This document shows positions 41,601 through 53,468 of a stretch of 64,000 bases of DNA, piece by piece; positions within the stretch are counted from its first letter, which is position 1, and each line of letters begins with the position of its first letter. The notes below the pieces were generated by a model. The model made no database searches. It was not told where the DNA came from and saw only the letters and a list, made by a program, of their open reading frames with translations. Location: positions 1 through 64,000 of the forward strand of contig JAPDOI010000704.1 in the NCBI GenBank assembly GCA_029168955.1. Reading direction: 5' to 3'. The DNA comes from Aplectana chamaeleonis. Taxonomy: Eukaryota > Nematoda > Chromadorea > Rhabditida > Cosmocercidae. The translations under genes were made by a program, and so were the position numbers.

Positions 41601-44455
41601 CAGGACCTCAGTAGGAGTGTGCAGGACATCATGGAACCTGTGCAGGACCCCAGTAGGGGTGAGCAGGACGTCGAAGATTGTGTGCAGGACCTTAGTAGGT
41701 GTGTGCAGAACATCATGGAACGTGTTCAGAACCCCAGTAAGGGTGTGCAGGACGTAGTAGAATGTGTGCAGGACCTCAGTAGGAGTGTGCAGGACATCAT
41801 GGAACCTGTGCAGGACCCCATTAGAGATGTGCAGGACGTCGTAGAATGTGTGCACGACTTCAGTAGGACTGTGCAGGACATCATGTAACGTGTGCAGGAC
41901 TTTAGTAGGAGTGTGCAGGACATCATGGGACCTGTGCAGGACCCCAGTAGGGGTGTGCAGGACGTAGTAGAATGTGTGCAGGACCTCAGTAGGAGTGTAC
42001 AGGACATTATGAGGCCTGTGCAGGACCCCATTAGGGGTGTGCAGGACGTAGTAGAATGTGTGCAGGACCTCAGAAGGAGTGTGCAGGACATTATGAGACC
42101 TGTGCAGGACCTCATTAGGGGTGTGCAGGACGTCGTAGAATGTGTGCAGGACTTCAGAAGGAGTGTGCAGGACATCAAGGAACTTGTGCAGGACCCCAGT
42201 AAGGGTGTGCAGGACGTAGTAGAATGTGTGCAGGACCTCAGTAGGAGTGTGCAGGACATTATGAGACCTGTGCAGGACCCCATTAGGGGTGTGCAGGACG
42301 TCGTAGAATGTGTGCAGGACATCATGGGACCTGTGCAGGACCCCAGTAGGGGTGTGCAGGACGTAGTAGAATGTGTGCAGGACTTCAGTAGGAGTGTGCA
42401 GGACATTATGAGACCTGTGCAGGACCCCATTAGGGGTGCTCAGGACGTCGTAGAATGTGTGCAGGACCTCAGTAGGAGTGTGCAGGACATCAAAGAACTA
42501 CTGCAGGACCCCAGTAAGGGTGTGCAGGACGTCGAAGAATGTGTGCAGGACGTAGTAGAATGTGTGCAGGACCTCAGTAGGAGTGTACAGAGCATTATGA
42601 GACCTGTGCAGGACCCCATTAGGGGTGTGCAGAACGTCGTAGAATGTGTGCAGGACCTCAGTAGGGGTGTGCAGGACATTATGAGACCTATGCAGGACCC
42701 CACTAGGGGGGTGCAGGACGTCGTAGAAGGTGTGCAGGACCTCAGGAGGAGTGTGCAGGACATCATGAGAACTGTGCAGGACCCCAGTAAGGGTGTGCAG
42801 GACGTAGTAGAATGTGTGCAGGACCTCAGTAGGAGTGTGCAGGACATCAAGGAACTTGTGCAGGACCCCAGTAAGGGTGTGAAGGACGTAGTAGAATGTG
42901 TGCAGGACCTCAGTAGGAGTGTGGAGGACATCATGGGACCTGTGCAGGACCCCATTAGGGTGTGCAGGACGTCGTAGAATGTGTGCAGGACCTCAGTAGG
43001 AGTGTGCAGGACATCAAGGAACTTGTGCAGGACCCCAGTAAGGGTGTGCAGGACGTAGTAGAATGTGTGCAGGACCTCAGTAGGAGTGTGCAGGACATCA
43101 TGGAACCTGTGCAGGACCCCAGTAGGGGTGAGCAGGACGTCGAAGATTGTGTGCAGGACCTTAGTAGGAGTGTGCAGGACATCATGGAACGTGTGCAGGA
43201 CCTTAGTAGGAGTGTGCAGGACATCATGGGACCTGTGCAGGACCCCAGTAGGGGTGTGCAGGACGTAGTAGAATGTGTGCAGGACCTCAGTAGGAGTGTG
43301 CAGGACATTATGAGACCTGTGCAGGACCCCATTAGGGGTGTGCAGGACGTCGTAGAATGTGTGCAGGACTTCAGTAGGAGTGTGCAGGACATTATGAGAC
43401 CTGTGCAGGACCCCATTAGGGGTGCTCAGGACGTCGTAGAATGTGTGCAGGACTTCAATAGGACTGTGCAGGACATCAAAGAACTACTGCAGGACCCCAG
43501 TAAGGGTGTGCAGAACGTAGTAGAACGTGTGCAGGACCTTAGTAGGAGTGTGCAGGACATCATGGGACCTGTGCAGGACCCCAGTAAGGGTGTGCAGGAC
43601 GTAGTAGAATGTGTGCAGGACCTCAGTAGGAGTGTGCAGGACATTATGAGACCTGTGCAGGACCCCATTAGTGGTGTGCAGGACGTCGTAGAATGTGTGC
43701 AGGACTTCAGTAGGAGTGTGCAGGACATTATGAGACCTGTGCAGGACCCCATTAGGGGTGCTCAGGACGTCGTAGTATGTGTGCAGGACCTCAGTAGGAG
43801 TGTGCAGGACATCAAAGAACTACTGCAGGACCCCAGTAAGGGTGTGCAGGACGTAGTAGAATGTGTGCAGGACCTCAGTAGGAGTGTGCAGGACATCATG
43901 GAACCTGTGCAGGACCCCAGTAGGGGTGAGCAGGACGTCGAAGATTGTGTGCAGGGCCTTAGTAGGAGTGTGCAGGACATCATGGAACGTGTGCAGGACC
44001 TTAGTAGGAGTGTGCAGGACATCATGGGACCTGTGCAGGACCCCAGTAGGGGTGTGCAGGACGTAGTAGAATGTGTGCAGAACCTCAGTAGGAGTGTACA
44101 GAGCATTATGAGACCTGTGCAGGACCTCATTAGGGGTGTGCAGGACGTCGTAGAATGTGTGCAGGACTTCAGAAGGAGTGTGCACGACATTATGAGACCT
44201 GTGCAGGACCCCATTAGGGGTGCTCAGAACGTCGTAGAATGTGTGCAGGACTTCAATAGGACTGTGCAGGACATCAAGGAACTTGTGCAGGACCCCAGTA
44301 AGGGTGTGCAGGACGTAGTAGAATGTGTGCAGGACCTCAGTAGAAGTGTGCAGGACATTATGAGACCTGTGCAGGACCCCATTAGGGGTGTGCAGGACGT
44401 CGTATAATGTGTGCAGGACTTCAGTAGGACTGTGCAGGACCCCAGTAAGGGTGTG

Positions 44456-44838
44456 CAGGACGTAGTAGAATGTGTGCAGGACCTCAGTAGGAGTGCGCAG
44501 GACATCATGGAACCTGTGCAGGACACCAGTAGGGGTGAGCAGGATGTCGTAGAATGTATGCAGGACCTCAGTAGGTGTGTGCAGAACATCATGGAACGTG
44601 TTCAGAACCCCAGTAAGGGTGTGCAGGACGTAGTAGAATGTGTGCAGGACCTCGGTAGGAGTGTGCAGGACATTATGAGACCTGTGCAGGACCCCATTAG
44701 GGGTGTGCAGGACGTTGTAGAGTGTGTGCAGAACTTCAGTAGGACTGTGCAGGACATCAAGGAACTTGTGCAGGACCCCAGTAAAGGTGTGCAGGACGTA
44801 GTAGAATGTGTGCAGGACCTCAGTAGGAGTGTGCAGGA
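44456..44838. repeat. Duplicated block 2, copy 3
   Basis: Same private variant series as 7,880-8,262, 36.6 kb away, including CGTGTTCAGAACC. It differs by GACACCAGTAGG near 44,522. Confidence 0.7.
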
Positions 44839-44999
44839 CATCATGGAACCTGTGCAGGACCCCAGTAGGGGTGAGCAGGACGTCGAAGATTGTGTGCAGG
44901 ACCTTAGTAGGAGTGTGCAGGACATCATGTAACGTGTGCAGGACTTTAGTAGGAGTGTGCAGGACATCATGGGACCTGTGCAGGACCCCAGTAGGGGTG

Positions 45000-45366
45000 T
45001 GCAGGACGTAGTAGAATGTGTGCAGGACCTCAGTAGGAGTGTACAGGACATTATGAGGCCTGTGCAGGACCCCATTAGGGGTGTGCAGGACGTCGCAGAA
45101 TGTGTGCAGGACTTTAGTAGGAGTGTGCAGGACATTATGAGTCCTGTGCAGGACCCCATTAGGGGTGCTCAGGACGTCGTAGAATGTGTGCAGGACTTCA
45201 ATAGGGCTGTGCAGGACATCAAGGAACTTGTGCAGGACCCCAGTAAGGGTGTGCAGGACGTAGTAGAATGTGTGCAGGACCTCAGTAGGAGTGTGCAGGA
45301 CATTCTGAGACCTGTGCAGGACCCCATTAGGGGTGTGCAGGACGTCGTAGAATGTGTGCAGGACTT
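45000..45366. repeat. Duplicated block 6, copy 1
   Basis: Shares GTACAGGACA, ATGAGGCC, GTCGCAGAATG, TATGAGTCCTG, CAATAGGGCTG and CATTCTGAGACC with 48,990-49,356. The offset is 3,990 bp, exactly 190 monomers. Confidence 0.8.
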
Positions 45367-46451
45367 CAGTAAGACTGTGCAGGACATTATGAGACCTGTG
45401 CAGGACCCCAGTAGGGGTGTGCAGGACGTAGTAGAATGTGTGCAGGACTTCAGTAGGAGTGTGCAGGACATTATGAGACCTGTGCAGGACCCCATTAGGG
45501 GTGCTCAGGACGTCGTAGAATGTGTGCAGGACCTCAGTAGGAGTGTGCAGGACATCATGGAACCTGTGCAGGACCCCAGTAGGGGTGTGCAGGACGTCGA
45601 AGAATGTGTGCAGGACCTTAGTAGGAGTGTGCAGGACATCATGGAACGTGTGCAGGACCTTAGAAGGAGTGTGCAGGACATCATGGGACCTGTGCAGGAC
45701 CCCAGTAGGGGTGTGCAGGACGTCGTAGAATGTGTGCAGGACCTCAGTAGGAGTGTGCAGGACATTATGAGACCTGTGCAGGACCCCATTAGGGGTGCTC
45801 AGGACGTCGTAGAATGTGTGCAGGACCTCAGTAGGAGTGTGCAGGACATTATGAGACCTGTGCAGGACCCCATTAGGGGTGTGCAGGACGTCGTAGAATG
45901 TGTGCAGGACTTCAGTAGGAGTGTGCAGGACATTATGGGACCTGTGCAGGACCCCATTAGGGGTGCTCAGGACATCGTAGAATGTGTGCAGGACTTCAAT
46001 AGGACTGTGCAGGACATCAAGGAACTTGTGCAGGACCCCAGTAAGGGTGTGCAGGACGTAGTAGAATGTGTGCAGGACCTCAGTAGAAGTGTGCAGGACA
46101 TTATGAGACCTGTGCAGGACCCCATTAGGGGTGTGCAGGACGTCGTAGAATGTGTGCAGGACTTCACTAGGACTGTGCAGAACATCATGGAACGTGTGCA
46201 GGACCTTAGAAGGAGTGTGCAGGACGTAGTAGAATGTGTGCAGGACCTCAGTAGGAGTGTGCAGGACATCATGGAAGGTGTGTAGGACCTTAGTAGGAGT
46301 GTGCAGGACATCATGGAACGTGTGCAGGACCTTAGAAGGAGTGTGCAGGACGTAGTAGAATGTGTGCAGGACCTCAGTAGGAGTGTGCAGGACATTATGA
46401 GACCTGTGCAGGACCCCATTAGGGGTGTGCAGGACGTCATAGAATGTGTGC

Positions 46452-47138
46452 AGGACTTCAGTAGGAGTGTGCAGGACATTATGAGACCTGTGCAGGACCC
46501 CATTAGGGGTGCTCAGGACGTCGTAGAATGTGTGCAGGACCTCAGTAGGAGTGTGCAGGACATCAAAGAACTACTGCAGGACCCCAGTAAGGGTGTGCAG
46601 AACGTAGTAGAATGTGTGCAGGACCTCAGTAGGAGTGTTCAGGACATCAAGGAACTTGTGCAGGACCCCAGTAAGGGTATGCAGGACGTAGTAGAATGTG
46701 TGCAGGACCTCAGTAGGGGTGTGCAGGACATTATGAGACCTATGCAGGACCCCACTAGGGGTGTGCAGGACGTCGTAGAATGTGTGCAGGACTTCAATAG
46801 GACTGTGCAGGACATCAAGGAACTTGTGCAGGACCCCAGTAAGGGTGTGCAGGACGTAGTAGAATGTGTGCAGGACCTCAGTAGGAGTGTGCAGGACATC
46901 ATGGAACCTGTGCAGGACCCCAGTAGGGGTGAGCAGGACGTCGAAGATTGTGTGCAGGACCTTAGTAGGAGTGTGCAGGACATCATGGAACGTGTGTAGG
47001 ACCTTAGTAGGAGTGTGCAGGACATCATGGGACCTGTGCAGGACCCCAGTAGGGGTGTGCAGGACGTAGTAGAATGTGTGCAGGACCTCAGTAGGAGTGT
47101 GCAGGACATTATGAGACCTGTGCAGGACCCCATTAGGG
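46452..47138. repeat. Long duplicated block 1, copy 3
   Basis: Lies 42,805 bp from copy 2 and has the same variant order and the same GTGTAGG mutation at about 46,999. It departs at about 47,138, where GGGGTATGTAGG replaces GGGGTGTGCAGG. Confidence 0.75.
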
Positions 47139-47392
47139 GTATGTAGGACGTCGTAGAATGTGTGCAGGACTTCAGGAGGAGTGGGCAGGACATCAAAAAA
47201 GTACTGCAGGACCCTAGTAAGGGTGTGCAGAACGTAGTAGAATGTGTGCAGGACCTCAGTAGGAGTGTGCAGGACATCATGGAACCTGTGCAGGACCCCA
47301 GTAGGGGTGTGCAGGACGTCGAAGAATGTGTGCAGGACCTCAGTAGGGGCGTGCAGGACATCATGGAACGTGTGTAGGACCTTAGTAGGAGT

Positions 47393-49603
47393 GTGCAGGA
47401 CATCATGGGACCTGTGCAGGACCCCAGTAGGGGTGTGCAGGACGTCGTAGAATGTGTGCAGGACTTCAATAGGACTGTGCAGGACATCAAGGAACTTGTG
47501 CAGGACCCCAGTAAGGGTGTGCAGGACGTAGTAGAATGTGTGCAGGACCTCAGTAGGAGTGTGCAGGACATCATGGAACCTGTGCAGGACCCCAGTAGGG
47601 GTGAGCAGGACGTCGAAGAATGTGTGCAGGACCTTAGTAGGAGTGTGCAGGACATCATGGGGCCTGTGCAGGACCTCAGTAGGAGTGTGCAGGACGTCGT
47701 AGAATGTGTGCAGGACCTCAGTAGGAGTGTGCAGTACATTACGAGACCTGTGCAGGACCCCAGTAGTTGTGTGCAGGACGTCGTAGAATGTGTGCAGGAC
47801 TTCAGTAGGAGTGTGCAGGACATCAAGGAACTTGTGCAGGACCCCAGTAAGGGTGTGCAGGACGTAGTAGAATGTGTGCAGGACCTCAGTAGGAGTGTGC
47901 AGGACATCATGGAACCTGTGCAGGACCCCAGTAGGGGTGAGCAGGACGTCGAAGAATGTGTGCAGGACCTTAGTAGGAGTGTGCAGGACATCATGGAACG
48001 TGTGCAGGACCTTAGTAGGAGTGTGCAGGACATCATGGGACCTGTGCAGGACCCCAGTAGGGGTGTGCAGGACGTCGTAGAATGTGTGCAGGACCTCAGT
48101 AGGAGTGTACAGAGCATTATGAGACCTGTGCAGGACCCCATTAGGGGTGTGCAGGACGTCGTAGAATGTGTGCAGGACTTCAGTAGGAGTGTGCAGGACA
48201 TTATGGGACCTGTGCAGGACCCCATTAGGGGTGTGCAGGACGTCATAGAATGTGTGCAGGACTTCAGTAGGAGTGTGCAGGACATTATGAGACCTGTGCA
48301 GGACCCCATTAGGGGTGTGCAGGACGTCGTAGAATGTGTGCAGGACTTCAATAGGACTGTGCAGGACATCAAGGAACTTGTGCAGGACCCCAGTAAGGGT
48401 GTGCAGGACGTAGTAGAATGTGTGCAGGACCTCAGTAGGAGTGTGCAGGACATTATGAGACCTGTGCAGGACCCCATTAGGGGTGTGGAGGACGTGGTAG
48501 GATGGGTGCAGGACTTTAGTAGGAGTGTGCAGGACATCATGGGACCTGTGCAGGACCCCAGTAGGGGTGTGCAGGACGTAGTAGAATGTGTGCAGGACTT
48601 CAGTAGGAGTGTGCAGGACATTATGAGACCTGTGCAGGACCCCATTAGGGGTGCTCAGGACGTCGTAGAATGTGTGCAGGACCTCAGTAGGAGTGTGCAG
48701 GACATCAAAGAACTACTGCAGGACCCCAGTAAGGGTGTGCAGAACGTAGTAGAATGTGTGCAGGACCTCAGTAGGAGTGTTCAGGACATCAAGGAACTTG
48801 TGCAGGACCCCAGTAAGGGTGTGCAGGACGTAGTAGAATGTGTGCAGGACCTCAGTAGGAGTGTGCAGGACATTATGAGACCTGTGCAGGACCCCACTAG
48901 GGGTGTGCAGGACGTCGTAGAATGTGTGCAGGACTTCAATAGGACTGTGCAGGACATCAAGAAACTTGTGCAGGACCCCAGTAAGGGTGTGCAGGACGTA
49001 GTAGAATGTGTGCAGGACCTCAGTAGGAGTGTACAGGACAATATGAGGCCTGTGCAGGACCCCATTAGGGGTGTGCAGGACGTCGCAGAATGTGTGCAGG
49101 ACTTTAGTAGGAGTGTGCAGGACATTATGAGTCCTGTGCAGGACCCCATTAGGGGTGCTCAGGACGTCGTAGAATGTGTGCAGGACTTCAATAGGGCTGT
49201 GCAGGACATCAAGGAACTTGTGCAGGACCCCAGTAAGGGTGTGCAGGACGTAGTAGAATGTGTGCAGGACCTCAGTAGGAGTGTGCAGGACATTCTGAGA
49301 CCTGTGCAGGACCCCATTAGGGGTGTGCAGGACGTCGTAGAATGTGTGCAGGACATCATGGGACCTGTGCAGGACCCCAGTAGGGGTGTGCAGGACTTAG
49401 TAGAATGTGTGCAGGACTTCAGTAGGAGTGTGCAGGACATTATGAGACCTGTGCAGGACCCCATTAGGGGTGCTCAGGACGTCGTAGAATGTGTGCAGGA
49501 CCTCAGTAGGAGTGTGCAGGACATCAAAGAACTACTGCAGGACCCCAGTAAGGGTGTGCAGGACGTCGAAGAATGTGTGCAGGACCTTAGTAGGAGTGCG
49601 TAG
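47393..49603 (+). other. Longest plus-strand stop-free frame (736 codons), not a gene
   Basis: The plus frame encodes four heptads, VQDPSRG, VQDVVEC, VQDLSRS and VQDIMRP, making a 28-residue repeat. Similar stretches of 100-700 codons cover most of the array, separated by stops (GTGTAGG, ATGTAACG, CAAGTAACTT) and by one-base indels. Valine every seventh residue suggests a coiled coil, but proline and glycine in two of four heptads break it. With stops shared among duplicated blocks and no flanking exons, I read this as a by-product of a 21-bp period. Confidence 0.8.
48990..49356. repeat. Duplicated block 6, copy 2
   Basis: Copy of 45,000-45,366 at exactly 190 monomers. It has ACAATATGAGG where the other has ACATTATGAGG, and diverges after about 49,356 where the C monomer is skipped. 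Confidence 0.8.
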
Positions 49604-50809
49604 GATATCATGGAACGTGTGCAAGACCTTAGGAGCGTGCAGGACATCATGGGACCTGGGCAGGACCCCAGAAGTGGTGTGCAGGACGTCGTAGAATGTG
49701 TGCAGGACCTCAGTAGGAGTGTACAGAGCATTATGAGACCTGTGCAGGACCCCATTAGGGGTGCTCAGGACGTCGTAGAATGTGTGCAGGACTTCACTAG
49801 GACTGTGCAGAACATCATGGACCGTGTGCAGGACCCCAGTAGGGGTGTGCGGGACGTAGTAGAATGTGTGCAGGACTTCAGTAGGAGTGTGCAGGACATT
49901 ATGAGACCTGTGCAGGACCCCATTAGGGGTGCTCAGGACGTCGTAGAATGTGTGCAGGACTTCAATAGGACTGTGCAGGACATCAAGGAACTTGTGCAGG
50001 ACCCCAGTAAGGGTGTGCAGGACGTAGTAGAATGTGTGCAGGACCTCAGTAGGATGGTGCAGGACATTCTGAGACCTGTGCAGGACCCCATTAGGGGTGT
50101 GCAGGACGTCGTAGAATGTGTGCAGGACTTCAGTAGGACTGTGCAGGACCCCAGTAAGGGTGTGCAGGACGTAGTAGAATGTGTGCAGGACCTCAGTAGG
50201 AGTGTGCAGGACATCATGGAACCTGTGAAGGACCCCAGTAGGTGTGTGCAGAACATCATGGAACGTGTGCAGGACCTTAGAAGGAGTGTGCAGGACGTAG
50301 TAGAATGTGTGCAGGACCTCAGTAGGAATGTGCAGGACATTATGAGACCTGTGCAGGACCCCATTAGGGGTGTGCAGGACGTCGAAGAATGTGTGCAGGA
50401 CTTCAGTAGGAGTGTGCAGGACATTATGAGACCTTGCAGGACCCCATTAGGGGTGCTCAGGACGTCGTAGAATGTGTGCAGGACCTCAGTAGGAGTGTGC
50501 AGGACATCAAAGAACTACTGCAGGACCCCAGTAAGGGTGTGCAGAACGTAGTAGAATGTGTGCAGGACCTCAGTAGGAGTGTTCAGGACATTAAGGAACT
50601 TGTGCAGGACCCCAGTAAGGGTGTGCAGGACGTAGTAGAATGTGTGCAGGACCTCAGTAGGGGTGTGCAGGACATTATGAGACCTGTGCAGGACCCCACT
50701 AGGGGTGTGCAGGACGTCGTAGAATGTGTGCAGGACTTCAATAGGACTGTGCAGGACATCAAGGAACTTGTGCAGGACCCCAGTAAGGGTGTGCAGGACG
50801 AAGTAGAAT

Positions 50810-52100
50810 GTGTGCAGGACCTCAGTAGGAGTGTGCAGGACATCATGGAACCTGTGCAGGACCCCAGTAGGGGTGAGCAGGACGTCGAAGATTGTGTGCA
50901 GGACCTTAGTAGGAGTGTGCAGGACATCATGGAACGTGTGCAGGACCTTAGTAGGAGTGTGCAGGACATCATGGGACCTGTGCAGGACCCCAGTAGGGGT
51001 GTGCAGGACGTAGTAGAATGTGTGCAGGACCTCAGTAGGAGTGTACAGGACATTATGAGACCTGTGCAGGACCCCATTAGGGGTGTGCAGGACGTCGCAG
51101 AATGTGTGCAGGACTTCAGTAGGAGTGTGCAGGACATCAAAGAACTACTGCAGGACCCCAGTAAGGGTGTGCAGAACGTAGTAGAATGTGTGCAGGACCT
51201 CAGTAGGAGTGTGCAGGACATCATGGAACCTGTGCAGGACCCCAGTAGGGGTGAGCAGGACGTCGAAGATTGTGTGCAGGACCTTAGTAGGAGTGTGCAG
51301 GACATCATGGAACGTGTGCAGGACCTTAGTAGGAGTGTGCAGGACATCATGGGACCTGTGCAGGACCCCATTAGGGGTGTGCAGGACGTCGCAGAATGTG
51401 TGCAGGACTTCAATAGGACTGTGCAGGACATCAAGGAACTTGTGCAGGACCCCAGTAAGGGTGTGCAGGACGTAGTAGAATGTGTGCAGGACCTCAGTAG
51501 GAGTGTGCAGGACATCATGGAACCTGTGCAGGACCCCAGTAGGGGTGAGCAGGACGTCGAAGATTGTGTGCAGGACCTTAGTAGGAGTGTGCAGGACATC
51601 ATGGAACCTGTGCAGGACCCCAGTAGGGGTGTGCAGGACGTAGTAGAATGTGTGCAGGACCTCAGTAGGAGTGTACAGGACATTATGAGACCTGTGCAGG
51701 ACCCCATTAGGGGTGTGCAGGACGTCGCAGAATGTGTGCAGGACTTCAATAGGAGTGTGCAGGACATCAAGGAACTTGTGCAGGACCCCAGTAAGGGTGT
51801 GCAGGACGTAGTAGAATGTGTGCAGGACCTCAGTAGGAGTGTGCAGGACATCATGGAACCTGTGCAGGACCCCAGTAGGGGTGAGCAGGACGTCGAAGAT
51901 TGTGTGCAGGACCTTAGTAGGAGTGTGCAGGACATCATGGAACGTGTGTAGGACCTTAGTAGGAGTGTGCAGGACATCATGGGACCTGTGCAGGACCCCA
52001 GTAGGGGTGTGCAGGACGTAGTAGAATGTGTGCAGGACCTCAGTAGGAGTGTACAGAGCATTATGAGACCTGTGCAGGACCCCATTAGGGGTGTGCAGGA
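50810..52100. repeat. Local cluster of the GAGCAGGAC cassette
   Basis: Four copies of the variant B monomer GAGCAGGAC-GTCGAAGATTGT lie within about 1.1 kb (50,876, 51,253, 51,548, 51,891). Three are followed by C-D-C-D (CTTAGTAGGAGT, ATCATGGAACGT, CTTAGTAGGAGT, ATCATGGGACCT) before A returns; the one at 51,548 lacks the extra dimer. Elsewhere the cassette is usually 0.3-1.3 kb or more apart, so this looks like a recent local amplification. Confidence 0.65.
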
Positions 52101-53468
52101 CGTCGTAGAATGTGTGCAGGACTTCAATAGGAGTGTATAGGACATTATGAGACCTGTGCAGGACCCCATTAGGGGTGTGCAGGACGTCGTAGAATGTGTG
52201 CAGGACTTCAGTAGGAGTGTGCAGGACATTATGGGACCTGTGCAGGACCCCATTAGGGGTGCTCAGGACATCGTAGAATGTGTGCAGGACTTCAATAGGA
52301 CTGTGCAGGACATCAAGGAACTTGTGCAGGACCCCAGTAAGGGTGTGCAGGACGTAGTAGAATGTGTGCAGGACCTCAGTAGGAGTGTGCAGGACATTCT
52401 GAGACCTGTGCAGGACCCCATTAGGGGTGTGCAGGACGTCGTAGAATGTGTGCAGGACTTCAGTAGGACTGTGCAGGACCCCAGTAAGGGTGTGCAGGAC
52501 GTAGTAGAATGTGTGCAGGACCTCAGTAGGAGTGTGCAGGACATTATGAGACCTGTGCAGGACCCCATTAGGGGTGCTCAGGACGTCGTAGAATGTGTGC
52601 AGGACCTCAGTAGGAGTGTGCAGGACATCAAAGAACTACTGCAGGACCCCAGTAAGGGTGTGCAGAACGTAGTAGAATGTGTGCAGGACCTCAGTAGGAG
52701 TGTTCAGGACATCAAGGAACTTGTGCAGGACCCCAGTAAGGGTGTGCAGGACGTAGTAGAATGTGTGCAGGACCTCAGTAGGAGTGTGCAGGACACTATG
52801 AGACCTGTGCAGGACCCCACTAGGGGTGTGCAGGACGTCGTAGAATGTGTGCAGGACTTCAATAGGACTGTGCAGGACATCAAGAAACTTGTGCAGGACC
52901 CCATTAAGGGTGTGCAGGACGTAGTAGAATGTGTGCAGGACCTCAGTAGGAGTGTGCAGGACATCATGGAACCTGTGCAGGACCACAGTAGGGGTGAGCA
53001 GGACGTCGAAGATTGTGTGCAGGACCTTAGTAGGAGTGTGCAGGACATCATGGAACGTGTGCAGGACCTTAGTAGGAGTGTGCAGGACATCATGGGACCT
53101 GTGCAGGACCCCAGTAGGGGTGTGCAGGACGTAGTAGAATGTGTGCAGGACCTCAGTAGGAGTGTACAGAGCATTATGAGACCTGTGCAGGACCCCATTA
53201 GGGGTGTGCAGGACGTCGTAGAATGTGTGCAGGACTTCACTAGGACTGTGCAGAACATCATGGAACGTGTGCAGGACCTTAGAAGGAGTGTGCAGGACGT
53301 AGTAGAATGTGTGCAGGACCTCAGTAGGAGTGTGCAGGACATTATGAGACCTGTGCAGGACCCCATTAGGGGTGTGCAGGACGTCGCAGAATGTGTGCAG
53401 GACTTCAGTAGGAGTGTGCAGGACATCAAAGAACTACTGCAGGACCCCAGTAAGGGTGTGCAGAACGT

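Larger units (their letters stand above)
32500..53468. repeat. Right satellite domain, again rich in variant 84-mers
   Basis: The marker variants of the left domain return here: the GAGCAGGAC-GTCGAAG cassette near 32,925, 33,892, 35,520, 37,241, 41,660, 43,131, 43,928, 44,877, 46,936, 47,599, 47,940, 50,876, 51,253, 51,548, 51,891 and 52,998, and ACTACTGCAGG repeatedly from 32,557 to 53,430. Several blocks are near-copies of blocks in the left domain 20-46 kb away. That points to exchange or block duplication across the array instead of purely local homogenisation. Confidence 0.65.
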
